64,000 nt of DNA from Hyalella azteca (Eukaryota; Arthropoda; Malacostraca; Amphipoda; Hyalellidae). The position numbers and the translations under genes are program-made. Shown here one piece after another: positions 45,383 through 57,455 of this stretch. A model generated the notes under the pieces. The model worked only from the letters and a program-made list of their open reading frames with translations, was not told where the DNA came from and ran no database searches. Location: the NCBI RefSeq assembly GCF_000764305.2, contig NW_025943831.1, positions 124,001 through 188,000 of the forward strand, read 5' to 3'. The stretch's first letter is position 1; every line of letters starts with the position of its first letter.

Positions 45383-48300
45383 ACCGGTCGGTTAATAGTC
45401 TATAGGAATAGTATGAAAATTTCATTCACTGTGCATAAAAGCCTTTGAAACTGAGGAGGTTAACGAACTATGGAGCAAAGATGCAACTCGCTGGAATGGC
45501 AACAAACCTGTGCCAAGACTAACGTCAGCCTCGAGCTTTTCTCGACCTTTTTCTATAGGGTTTATAGTGGCAGCTCCAATCATTCTTCAATGAATAACAG
45601 ATTGGCACGTGTACCTGACCGATTGACCGTAAAATAATTTGAGGCTTTTTGATACTTATGCCGTAGCTTAGTTTTACATTTTTATAGTTATATTGAATTA
45701 GAATACCGAGTGAGAATAAATAGTGAGAGAACATAGTTGAATGTTCATTTTCGGAGAGCCCTGCCATCAATGAACTGTGCGCGCGAATTAACTATGGCTG
45801 ATTGCAAACTATAACGCCTTAGTAGTTATCGTATGCACAAATAAATTCATCCAACGTTTAAATTTGCATTTGAAAATGTCTACATTTACATTTTGCGGGT
45901 CCAGACGATCATGCATGTGAGCCAGGGCAAAATTAACAATCGCAGCTGGAGTAGCGGCTATCAGTATAATATCTGAGCATTCTTCCAGCTTGACAAATCT
46001 GCACAGAATTTCCGGTAATTGTAATTGAATATTCACGCCCGTGACCTTTTGTGCTGTTTCTCCAAGCTGACTGACAACAATCCAATCAATTTTCGTCCCC
46101 AAATTACACGATGGCTACTGCACGAAAGAATTTGTCCTCTATTACAATAACTAAAAATTTGTTTGTTGTCACTGCTCTGAAAACTTTTAGGTATTTAGCA
46201 TGCTTTGTGTTCATTGAAGAACTATAAAGGAAGTGATACGTATCAAATGACTGTAAATGGGTTATTTTCTAAATTTGAATTTAAATTAACACGTACTTTG
46301 TTGTAGCTTACACTCGTACTTTGGCAGGATGCTCCGTTTTTTTACTATTGTGGAAATTGTGCTTGATGCTACAAAAAAAAAATCATGCATGAATGTAACT
46401 CTTACCACAAAAGCAATCTGCAGTGACCTGTAGTAAATGGAACTATGCAGTGCGCAGTGCCTTGCCCTAAATTGCAACCAATTTTCGAACACATTCATCG
46501 GGTGACGATTGCCATCGATTCTGCAGGCTCATTAGTAGTAAACCCATTGCAACCCCATTGCATAAACCCTTAGTAAACCCCTGCCAAAGCCATTAGTAGC
46601 AAATTAGGCACGCAATAAAACCTATCGTATTTTTTAGTGATGGTCTTTTATGCTATGGTCTACGAATCGAATGAGTAAGTAACCGTAACATCTGTTGTAT
46701 ATTTCTGCAAGATTGTTAGTATGTGTTGTGAAATAAGTAATACTTGGCAATTCAAGCTTTACTCAAACAAATGTCCGGTTACCTGAAAAGAGAGTAACCG
46801 ACATTAAATACTAATCAACATAACAAATATAACAACAACAACAAACAATTAAAAGGCAGATTTAAAGTCAGCATGCACGTGGTAGAAAACTTACATTACA
46901 TTACGGCGGTAGTTAGAACGCGTCAGCTCGACGGGTACATTGAGACTGATACGGTATAGGTAGTGAAGCCAGACCATGTAACATCAGATAGTCATCTTAT
47001 TATGAACTTTATTCATATAGAAATCAGGACTATATTACAACAGTATGTTTTGCTTGCGCTTTTTAAGGTGTACACAGTTATTTCTTCATTAATAATATGC
47101 GTTTAATTATTACTTTTTATCACAACACTTCTCTTTTACTTCACTTCTTGTTGTTTGTTTGTCTGCTTCAAATCTCATAATCAATATTTAACACACTTCT
47201 ATCTCTTCAATCGATCTGAAATTTTGTACACTTGCGTAAAGTTGGAGACAACGCATGAATCAATTGACAGAATAAATAATCTTGAAAATTATATTTTGTT
47301 ACTATATATATATATATATATATATTAGTATAGGTTGGCAGAATTTCTTCTTTCAAGCAGGTTTCATTGAAGACCAGAGAATTTGTTTTATTCGCAATTT
47401 TCTTATTAGTTTTTTCAATATATCGAACAATATTTTTAGTTTGAACTGGCAAATCGAAAATCAGGTTACCGATGGACATATATATATATATATATATAGT
47501 AACGATAAAAAGGTAAAAAGAACTTAACCTGGATGGACCTAACCTTAGTAGAAATGTGTCAAGCATCGTAAAGAAGGGTTTTCTACACACCTAACCCTAG
47601 CTCTAACCCTAATCTAACGAGGGTGGTGTTATTTACAATGTCCGGTAGTGTAGTTCATTTATTTTCGTGTTCGGTTTTTAAGTACAAACTAATTGCAGAG
47701 TTAATAACCGGACTCGATGGTGGACTTATCTGATTAGTGTGCTAAACTGAGCCAGCGAAAGCTGTTCAAACTTATGCACATCTGTGAATAGTTTAATATG
47801 CATCAGTTCCGTGATGCTTATTAAAGTGCATCAGTTGAGCAGTGCAGAATGTTCTCCATAGGGCTAAGTTGCTTCACCGGCTCTGTCGGGACAGTGAGGA
47901 CCCTTCTCGTGGTGCATATATTGTCAGGTTTAATAACCTATAGACAAGAGCGAGAAATCAACTAAAACTAGCAGCTGTAGTTCAGCAGTGAATGAGGTTG
48001 AAAAAGTTGTTTCCAAAACTGGAAAAAAATCAAAGAGCCCTATTCGCTCATCTATTTATAAGACATACGACGATATTTCTGATTTGAAAGTAGATCAGAA
48101 TGCATTTATATCTGATAGTGGGAACTCTAATGTTTTTAATGAATTTTTAGCGCAGTCTTTACGGATGCGAATTTTTATAGGTTTCCGTCTCCGTCGGACA
48201 ATTCAATGAGTACTAAGTGAAAATTATTGTAAATTAAGAGAAGTACTGATGCGTCTAGTCACTGCAGGTTCAATCAAGTCGTGCTGACAGGACGGTTTTA

Positions 48301-49419
48301 CCTTAGGAGAATTACCAACAGAGTTTGCAGCTACTCTAAAAATTTTTGTGTAAGACCTTGAACGTTGAGGCTTTGCCACCCAACTAGGAAGAAGCTTAGT
48401 GGAACGTTAAGTGAGTGATTGTTTACTTGATTATTAACTACCTCTTATGTGCGGCTGTCAACGGTTAACAGATATTTATCATCTACCCTGAATCATTTGT
48501 TTCTTTATTACCCATTCTATTATTTATTCCCCCCCCAGTCTATTATCTACCCATTGTTACGTAGTGTTATGAAATGAGGTGTCATGAAAAAACGCAGGAG
48601 TTGCGTGAAAAACAACATTGTAAAAAGATCAAGGAGTTACGTTAACAAAGACTTATAATCATTGTGGAAGTAGAGTTAGTGTAGTAAATGAACCACTTAG
48701 ACTAATCCGACGTTCTGACCGGTACTGCATATGAAGAATCTATAAATCTGGTTTTAGTCGCACTCGTGTGACCGTCCCTGGAGTTTGGAAACGCGATTAA
48801 TAAGAAGAGAAGCTCAGCTCAGTAAAAAACTAAATGTAAAGTAAAAAAAACTAGTGTTTACTTTAATTTTTCTTTTAAATATTGCGATTTAAATTTTTTT
48901 ACATTTTAGCTCTCAAACGGAGATATCAATAAGTGCATGAGGTATCATGACTTACAAAATGGCCGAAAAGAATGGACATCGCATGCAGTGGTTGGCAACT
49001 CTCACAGGCGAGTATTCTAAGACGTTTTCTTCAGTGAATTTTTGATCTTCAGTGGTTGAACACAATAATACTGCGTCTATTCAGAAAATCGCAATATATT
49101 ATAAATTGTGATCTTTGTTCTTTCCTTTCGCGTAGCTGTGTGAATCCATGTAACCTCAGCATTATCAGGTGCATTCTAAAAACTTACTTTTCTAAAAAAT
49201 CACCAATGCCGTTGGGACGTACTTTTATTATGGTCTTAATCATAACGACATAAAACCATAGATAAAACTTCTATACCTTGAAATGATGTTTTAGGTCACC
49301 GCAACGCAATCATTCTTAGAAGTGCAATTTGTAGAGCAATCTTTTATGAGAGCTTTTTTAGACTAAAGCTCTTACAATAACGTCTTTATAGTGAATTTTT
49401 TCTTCCTGACACGCACCAG
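45383..49419. other. Intergenic or upstream region of the sugar transporter
   Basis: The N-terminal exon of the transporter should lie here or earlier, because the first visible exon begins with a split codon; I could not find it. Two (TA)n tracts (47304-47325, 47478-47498) flank a 150-bp segment in mirrored context (GTTACTATATA / TATATAGTAAC). A 73-aa plus frame at 47988-48209 (NEVEKVVSKTGKKSKSPIRS) is unassigned. Confidence 0.4.
45809..46102 (-). CDS. Unassigned open frame
   Basis: A minus-strand frame of 97 codons without ATG, containing NIQLQLPEILCRFVKLEECS and TPAAIVNFALAHMHDRLDPQ. The composition is protein-like rather than low-complexity, so it may be an exon or a transposon remnant. 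I recognise no family and cannot define splice borders. Confidence 0.25.
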   Translation of the reverse strand: MGTKIDWIVVSQLGETAQKVTGVNIQLQLPEILCRFVKLEECSDIILIAATPAAIVNFALAHMHDRLDPQNVNVDIFKCKFKRWMNLFVHTITTKAL

Positions 49420-49944
49420 CTTGCCTCGGAGGGCTGGCTGCTGGGGCGTCGTTCGGATTTTCATCGCCCACAATCTATCAAATAATTCATGTATACGACG
49501 AGACCTCAACCTTTGAAAGCGAACTAAGGGGAGCGACTTTAAATGATGCTATTGTCTTTTCTTATCAAGTGGAAGATTTATTGTACAGTGACGAGTTGGA
49601 AGTGGGCAAATCCACTGGCATCGCTTCAAGTTTAGGGACTTATAGAATTGGACGAAATGGAAGTTTGGAAGACGAAAGCATGCAATGGAATGCACGAGCT
49701 ACCAACTCGATTCTAGTCAAGTGGCTGTGCCCCATGCCCTTTGTAGGGGCAATTCTTGGTGCGGTGATCTCGTGGCCTTTGCTGACCTACGTCGGGCGCC
49801 GAGGAAGCATCATGCTCACTCTGCTGCCCACCGCACTTGGTTGGCTCATAGTTGGTAATTATTACTTGTTAAGTCTCATTGATGAACATTAGCATGTACC
49901 ACTCAGTTAAATTTTTGGACACTAGAATTATAGATAGTGAGCGG

Positions 49945-50100
49945 TTCATCACAGTTAGCATATACGGCTTAAATCACAGGTTACCGATCATTTACCTAAA
50001 ATCTTACATCAAATATTAGCCATCAAAATTTGACCACTGTTCCCCGATCGAAACTTTATCGAACGCTCCCAATATTTTTTAGTCACTACCGTACGTAAAT
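49945..50100 (+). repeat. Dispersed repeat, three copies in transporter region
   Basis: The block GGTTACCGATCATTTACC, followed by TCAAAATTTGACCACTGT, CGATCGAAAC and GCTCCCAATATTTTTTAGT, recurs as the reverse complement at 53530-53650 and, more decayed, at 56780-56915. Two copies lie in inverted orientation within the first visible intron of the transporter. Confidence 0.75.
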
Positions 50101-51599
50101 TTTTAGATACAATTTCTAAAGATCTTGCATGCCGAGGTTCAAGTAAAATTGGCTTTCAGAAACATTTATATTAATTAATGCTGACAGAGTTGCACAAACA
50201 TATGAATATTAGATGAAAGTAAATTCGAGCACAGTAGTGGCAAGGCTTAGCCAACGGCTTGATCTACGCCCTACGGTGACTCCCTACGAAGAACGAAGTC
50301 AAATATAAATTCAATTAAATAAATTATTTCACGCCTAAATCAAATGAAAAGAAGCATTACATATCAATAAACAATAATCAAAAAACTTTTGAAAACACGA
50401 AAACGCATATACCGTATTAACAGATAACAGTAGAATATAAACACGACTCTAGAACATTATCCGTACCTCTGCAGTTGATGATTTACACACACAAATCCTT
50501 GCACGTAAGTCAAAGGCGATTCCGCATAGAATTTAATTGAACGCTGCTACGGGATCGTCATCACGCTCTCTTAATTCTAAATTCGACACGTCGGTTACTC
50601 TGATCTTTTCTTATTTAGTGGTCTCCCGATTATTCTGTCAAGATCCCTACACCATTTGTTATTCCCGATTATTCTGCCAAGATCCCTACACCATTCGTTA
50701 TTTATATCCCAGGACTTAACCGAAGGCAAGTGTCACGATGGAATATGCTTCTTTGGAATTTATCATTCTTACTTACAGTATAATCCTGAATCTGGTAAGC
50801 TGATACAATACACTGTTAGTGTGTACATCATCAGTTCCATTCGTATGTTGTTCCAGAGCCATCGCCGCTTTTCGCACGAGCCATTTGTAGCCTCCCACGA
50901 GACTATTTAGAACCATGAGTAACTCTTTATGGAGCGACGTTCAGTCACCGTCAATCCATCGTCGAGATCAGCCGTGTGGTGGCGCAGTGCTCCGAATTTG
51001 CAGGTGTGGAACCGTGAACTCAGTTCATTTTGTGTGCATATTGACATTTTTTTTTAATTTTGAATTTATAGCGAACCTGAAATTGCGAACTCGTTCCGAA
51101 TAATTTCAAATATGAATAGTAATGCTATATTCATATAGTAAATATAATATTAGATTCAAGTTTAATATCTGGTATTAATGCATGGTAAGTAATCTGTAAT
51201 CAGATAAAAAATCTCCTTGGGATGAGGCGGTTATATTAGTTCAGTTATTATGAGTAATATATAAAAGACTCCAGGATCACAGAAGGAGTAGGTATGCGTC
51301 TCATTGAAAGAGCCGTTGAGAACTTGCCCAGATTCCCAGTCAATCAGGTATTGATCGATCGACGGAGATTGATGTGGTTCGATCAAGAATACTGATGCCG
51401 ATTCCTGCTCGATCGACGAAGGCAAAACCCAATTTGGATGGGGACTGTAGGGGGCAAGGTCACGGGGCGCACCACCGATTAAAGAGGAGCATTCTATGCC
51501 GATTCGGTGAAGATCTTTGAAGTTTCTGCATCCGATAATTTGTTGAGTCGAATAATCTGCATCGAACGATCTTGGTAATCTTGGTACTTGTTTGGGACA

Positions 51600-52560
51600 T
51601 AGCAGTCCCAGGCCACGACGGATCGCCGCCTCTGATTATCGTTCATCCGCCCTAATTTGGGCCACCTGATGTACGATGCTGTTGCTTGCTTCTCGCCGCT
51701 GGTAGTGTTGCAGGGGAGGTCGATCTGGGATTGTGCCCAGGAAAACGTCCAGTTGTCTCTTGAAGGTCTCCAGGGTGAACTCCCCCACTCTTAGATCCTT
51801 TGGTAGGACGTTGAACAGCCTCGGCCCTGCCACGGAAAGTGATCCTTCCCGCAGGCATTGAAATCTTTCTGCGGATCGGTTACGTAATGGGGGATCTTGC
51901 ACAGTCTCCCCCTTCTCTCATTGTGATATGTCTCAATCCTGAAGGTCTCGCTCTCGAAGTTTGGCACCATTCCGGTTATCATTTTCCATGTGTACAGAAT
52001 GACATACCTCTCCCGTCTCCTCTGCAGTGAGTACAGACCCAGGCGCCTCAACCTCTCCCAGTAGTTCAACTCTTCCATCCCTCTGATACTGGAAGTGAAG
52101 GTTCGCTGGACACCTTCCAGTTGCCGCACTGCGCCGAGTGTGAATGGGGTCCAGAGCTGGCAGCAGTATTCGAGAATTGGTATTACAAGGGCTCTAAAGA
52201 GTGTGATCATCGGTCATGCTTCTCTTGTTCTGAACGTCCGCTAGATCCACCCCATCTGACGCCAACCTCTTGCGGTTATTGCCGTTACGTGATCACCAAA
52301 ATTGAACTGAGTATTCATCAACACTCCTAGATCACGAACAAGTTGTTTCTCTTCGATTTCCGAGTTTTCAGGCACAAGGTAGCGGTGCCCCATACCAGAT
52401 CTTCCGCTACCTCTGTATCTCAGAACCTCAAACTTGGTCCCGTTGAACTGCATGTTGTTCACTTCGGCCCAGTCATATAATGCAGAGAGGTCTTCTTGCA
52501 ACCTCTCGCAGTCCGTCCTGTCCGTTATGGTCATTAGTGTCCTGGTGTCGTCCAAAAGAC
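51600..52560 (-). mobile_element. 5'-truncated CR1/jockey-like retrotransposon
   Basis: The minus strand starts at the catalytic region (LDDTRTLMTI; a YADD-type site with the aromatic/Ala positions lost), then LSALYDWAEVNNMQFNGTKF, VRDLGVLMNTQFNFGDHV, LFRALVIPILEYCCQLWTPF, GMEELNYWERLRRLGLYSLQ, RRERYVILYTWKMITGMVPN and SLSVAGPRLFNVLPKDLRVG. This is the ordered C-terminal half of a CR1/jockey ORF2 of a different subfamily from the 37.6-41.5 kb pieces. At least two frameshifts. It lies in the first visible intron of the sugar transporter, antisense to it. Confidence 0.88.
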
Positions 52561-52641
52561 CAAGAGAATGAAAGCAAATAGAGATCAGTAGCTGCCGAAA
52601 AATTATTTTCTACTTTTTAGTCCACATGAAAAACGTGGTCT

Positions 52642-52917
52642 TTAAAATTTTTTTATACATTTTATTACAGCGCAAAGTGCAGGTTGTTGACAGTCCTGGC
52701 AGTACCAGTGTACTGACTTCTTTTTACGAATAACCGAACAGTCAATCTTGCTTAACTTTGCACAATTGTTGCAGATGGTATCCCCGCAACGATCACAGGC
52801 CACTGCATGTAGCGTCATTGACGTTAAGCGATCCCAGCTTGCAAAATTTACAAATTTCTCCTCGCTCATTTTGCAATTTAATCTTCGAATTCGGTTTAAC
52901 AGACTGGAGAAAAACAC
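52642..52917 (-). pseudogene. PHD-like zinc-finger ORF, probable retroelement ORF1
   Basis: A 91-aa minus-strand frame with CDRCGDTICNNCAKLSKIDC and HWYCQDCQQPALC. The C-x2-C...C-x2-C...C-x2-C pattern is that of the PHD-like finger often found in CR1-type ORF1 proteins. It lies just 5' of, and in the same orientation as, the truncated ORF2 at 51600-52560, so it is probably its ORF1 remnant with an intervening deletion. An independent host exon is the alternative. Confidence 0.5.
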
Positions 52918-53529
52918 AAGTTAAAACTGAATCAAGTTGAGTAAAAATTGTAAAGTTTCCAAAGCGCTGTAAAAACTCGATTACAGACTTGAGAGTAAGT
53001 GGCTTTCAGTCAACGGCTGAAGAGGTGTTCAGGGTAGAGGAGGTGAGCTTGGCTATAAAACAAGGGCTCTATTGTTCTACTCTGGCGGGGCAGTGCTCGT
53101 TGCCCTCGCTTGGCTACCGTCGCTGACTCTAAATCGTATTATTTCAGATGGAAACACTTTTACTATAGGCTTTTTTTCTATTCGCACTCTCTTTTACTGA
53201 CTTCACTGAAAATTCAGTCATTCACTGACACGGATCATAAAAAAAATGCAAAAAGAGTTCCGAAAACGGCACAGTAAAAGTTAAAATTTAAAAATCTGGG
53301 ACCGCAAAAACACGAGCGTCCGCTCTCGACCACGGTTGAAACTTGACGCTGATACGTAAAACGTAATATATAGCAGCTTTGTGTTGATTAATAAAGTTCC
53401 GGGTTCTGGAAAGTATTTCAAAATTTAAATCAATTATATATTCGAAAGAAGTATTTTCCATCGTGACACTCGCTCTAGGCCAAGCCATGTATTAAGAATA
53501 ACGAATAGTGTTCAAAACTTTACTGGCGA

Positions 53530-53650
53530 CAGTTACTAAAAAATATTGGGAGCGCTTGGTATGGTTTCGATCTGGGGACAGTGGTCAAATTTTGATGACT
53601 AAGATTCGAGGTAAGATTGTGGGTAAATGATCGGTAACCAGTAATTTATG
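53530..53650 (-). repeat. Inverted copy of the 49945-50100 repeat
   Basis: Reverse complement of the block GGTTACCGATCATTTACC ... TCAAAATTTGACCACTGT ... GCTCCCAATATTTTTTAGT. It lies about 280 bp before transporter exon 53928. Confidence 0.75.
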
Positions 53651-55221
53651 CAGTTTAGGCAAACTGTGATGATCTGATCACTATATATCCTACTGTCATT
53701 TCATATCATTCTTCTGACAGGGATGTTTCAACAAATATAATTCCTTCAGGTTATGCTCTACATTTGTATGAATATTCAAGTTACTAATTCGTAGGCGACA
53801 GTAAGGAATTCGTGGGGCACAATAATATAATTTTCAGAAATAATAAAAACTTTTCGGTGTGAAATATGGATCGGGAGCTTTTCTAAAACAATTATGTGAA
53901 TCTCACTGGTGGACTGTCCATGCGCAGCATTCAGTCACAACTTTGCTACGCTGCTCGTCGGGCGCCTCCTAATTAACCGGGATATGCATGAGCTGGTACA
54001 ACGTCTTCATCAACACCTACATCGGCGAGACCGCATCACCGGACATCCGAGGAAACTTAGGTTGATGGGGATAGTTTTGTCAATATAAACTGATAGCTTT
54101 GTTCATAATGACAACAAACAGAATATATTTGATAGTGTACACGGTTATAACATGTAAATGTTCTGAACAGATTATTGAAATGCCATAAAGACGCCTTGAA
54201 ATTATTTTACCATACCATAAATGGTTTTAGTCGATGTGTCTTTTCAAATGATTTAAATATAACAACATTGAGCATTCTATATTGAAGCCATCATGTTTCC
54301 AGGCATCATCAAAATGATTTGAAGGCCCCAGGTGCTGTTTCGTCTAACCTGCAGAATATAGTATTAATGATTAATTTCAACTTTTATGAATGCTGAAGCT
54401 TGCTCCATGCTCATATCTCATCAAAATAAGACACAGTTGGTCCCTGCCTATGATACCTGTTTTTAACTTTTCTAGCAAAGCCATAACTTATTCAGTCTAT
54501 ATATGTAGGCTAATTGCAAATTTAAGAATTCAACTTTTATTCTCAAGTAAAGTAGTAAAAGTTTCGTAATATTAAATCGATTGTATTCTGTTTTCAGGTT
54601 TTATTAAACAATTTCGACAGGAGTTCATATTTTAAATGAATGCTGAAAGATAACAACAACGGGAAACACCCAATAAATTTTTTCGAGCAGTTTTACGGCT
54701 ATGTTACACATGTTACACCGGCATCATAAAATTCCGTCCAGAAAATGCATTTCAATTGCAGCTCACTATTTTTAATTCATATGCAGATAAAACAATATTT
54801 TCCTCGGTTCCATGAATAAACTGGACACTTGTAAACAAGACACGTCGAGTTACATTTGCATTATATCAAAGTCAGATATTCATTGCTAAGTCATATACGC
54901 ACATTTTATTTTGAATAAACCGCAGGGTAATACGTCAGATCAGATTAACTTGACATAAAACACAGATATAAGCATGTTTTCTTTAATTAAAACATAATTT
55001 CTATAATTTTTTAAGCTTTCGTATCATTACCTCATATTTGTCAATCAACGCAGGATCAAGCTTCCAAATATCATATGCGCTGGGAGTGGTGTACTCGTAC
55101 GTCCTGGGAATGTGCCTGCCGTGGCAGCAACTCGCTTTGACGTGCCTGGGACCTCCTGTTGCGTGCACGCTGCTGCTTTCCTACTTTCCCGAGTCCCCGA
55201 CTTTCCTTTTACTCAGAAATA

Positions 55222-55447
55222 GAACCAACCAGGCAAAAGCAGCGCTTCAAACATTCAGAGGTAAGTAACACCGATCAGTAAATTTGGCGCTACAGAAATT
55301 CCCATTTAGATAAACCCGACCAGGCAAATGCAGCGCTACACAAATTTAAATTTGAGATAAAACCGACCAGGCTAATACAGCGCTACAAAAAATCCCATGT
55401 AAGATAAAACCAACCAGGTAAAAGCAGCGCTTCGTAGATTGCGAAGC
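55222..55447 (+). repeat. Intronic tandem copies of an exon 3' end
   Basis: The coding stretch ACCAACCAGGCAAAAGCAGC plus GCTTC at the end of transporter exon 55054-55260 recurs four times in the following intron, at about 55268, 55312, 55359 and 55406. Units are about 44-47 bp with drift (for example CCGACCAGGCAAATGCAGCG then CTAC). Only the first copy is followed by the functional donor GTAAGT. Confidence 0.85.
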
Positions 55448-56305
55448 AATATTGTACAATAACTAAATGAATCGCAAAAATAGGGATTTTTTCTTTCTTG
55501 TGAGCTGCCAAGCCTGCAAATAATCTTCCCACACGAATATATTACTCGAAATTTGCCGCCGCTTCTCCTTTCAAGGCCGCAATGTTAACATAGAAGAAGA
55601 GTTTGGGAAGCTGCAGCAGTTAGTCCACTCGAACGCTACACAAGAATGGTCGTGGTCACTCATCACACAGGCAACTGTGTACAAGCCTCTGCTCATTGTC
55701 GGGTTGGCCTACCTCGCACGAGCGTCTTCAGGTGTAAATGGCATCGAGTCCCACAGCAGCCTTATTCTTAAGGTTAGAGCGCTGCAGCTATTCCATCGTG
55801 AGTGTTGAGTGATAATTTCTTGTCAACACCTTTTTTAACCTAGAACGATTATTCCCAAATGTCTTCTGACATAAAATGAAAATTTCTTGGACAAACTTGC
55901 TTTTTGAGAATACTGAACATTATTTAACGATTGAAACTTCATCTAGAGATGTGAATTTACGAGTTGGTCTGCGTTGGCAAAGTGTATAAATTTCAGGGAA
56001 AATTTGATGATGGAACTACGTGTTCGAGCGCGTGTGAAATGAGTCCAACCAATCTTGTGACTTTTTGTCGAATTATCACTGGAACACTGATAATTATCAT
56101 TATCACTGGCAAGCATGTAGCGTGACTGTGGAACTATTAACGGTTATGCTGCAGGCGGCCAGAGGAGCGTTGCCAGACCAGCTTAGCGCGACGTTATTCA
56201 TCGTGTTCTCCACCGTCTCCTGCTTCATCGTTAATTTTATAATCGACTCAGTCGGGAGGAAGCCGCTGCTGATCGCTTCTGCGTCTGGCGTTAGCATATG
56301 TCTAG

Positions 56306-57455
56306 GTGAGAGGTGCTGGCCATTTTCTCCCACATTTTCTTGATTTTTCGATAATTATTAAATTTGAACATGTCGAATGATAAATTTGCTTTCTTTTACC
56401 CAGTGCTATGTTGAACTCAATTTTTTTCTATTTAAACAACACGTTCTTCTCTAATCTTTTGATTTTTTATGTTTATTAAGAACATAGCATGGAAAAACCC
56501 GCCTATTAATGAATAGATTTTAGAGTGACAGTGTATAATGGCTGACATTGATAATAAGTAGGGTTAGGTATCTGATACATCTGACCGACCATGCAATGTA
56601 GTACCGAACATACAATGTATTGCAATTGATGTCTAGTTTAAACTGCTTGATTCCATCCAAATTTGAAATGGGGTGAAGGTAAATTCCAGTGAAGGTAATC
56701 TTCAGGAAGCCATGATTTTAGATTTGCCTATTAGCAAATAGCAAAAGGGGTGTATCATCACAATTTGCATAAACAGCTTAACAGGTTGCCGATCATTTAC
56801 CCCGAATCTTACCCATCAAAATTAAAGAATTACTCTCGAATAAAACTTTATCATTTACCCAATCTTGACCATGAAAAATTTGAGCACTCTCTTACCACCA
56901 TTTAGTCACAATCTCGACCATCAGTATAATGAGTAAACGACCATTTACCTTGACCGAGCACTCTTTAACCGAAAACTCAGTAAAGTTTGGAAACTATTCT
57001 TTACTAATAACACAGGACTTAACGTACAGCGAGGAAAATCCTGTGCGAGGAAATTTGTAAATGGGCTGATCTGACTTGAGCTGATCCCTCCACATGAAAT
57101 CTATTCAAACTATTAACTATTCAAACTAACTATTCAAATCTATTCATTCAATCTATTCAATGTCTGTCTATTTAGTATCTAATTTAAATTTACTCCATCG
57201 TTAACATGGTACTCACCAGTAGCTAAAAGCGCTCTCAAATTAGCCTCCACAAAAACTCGCTCCATATCCAGAGCCGGTCTGGCAAAGGAAGTTATATCAC
57301 AAATATCGAGAGTGCTCTAGAACAAATCCGTCCTCGAAAACCAGCTGATCTGTAATACATTAAGCGCTAATTTCCCGTCGAGTGAGGATATTTTAGAAGG
57401 TGGTCCCTACTTATTGATCTCGTACGGAAGTATCTACAGAGCAAATAAGCACACA
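56306..57455. other. Intron or spacer between transporter and Polinton
   Basis: No further transporter exon is recognisable. Positions 56780-56915 hold a decayed third copy of the GGTTACCGATCATTTACC repeat, and 57110-57165 has short CTATTCAAA repeats. Confidence 0.4.

Larger units (their letters stand above)
49420..56305 (+). pseudogene. Tret1-like: Facilitated trehalose/sugar transporter (MFS), partial, frameshifted
   Basis: Five plus-strand exons with phase-compatible borders: 49420-49854, 53928-54060, 55054-55260, 55576-55772, 56155-56305. Motifs in order: GLAAGASFGFSSPTI (helix 1), a long acidic extracellular loop, ISWPLLTYVGRRGS (GRR loop), MSWYNVFINTYIGETASPDI then RG (the helix 4-5 E...R block), SYFPESPTFLLLRN (PESP), SSGVNGI (helix 7; the usual Q before SG is replaced), and DSVGRKPLL. 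This is the SLC2-like sugar porter family, close to insect trehalose facilitators. Exon 53928-54060 is 133 nt where the phases demand a multiple of 3: four extra bases in CTCCTAATTAACC (53967-53979) break the frame. The N-terminal and the last exons are not visible; a Polinton lies downstream. It is either a pseudogene or a gene with a sequencing error at that point. Confidence 0.8.

Noticed and set aside
47207..47590. 127-aa minus frame and 81-aa plus frame with IYIYIY runs
   Set aside because: They are translations of (TA)n microsatellites.
49420..56305. Calling the sugar transporter fully intact
   Set aside because: One exon has a length incompatible with its phases, and the N-terminal and final exons are not visible.
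57414..57455. Upstream TTG start for the Polinton-associated ORF
   Set aside because: Eukaryotic context; the first ATG is at 57456.
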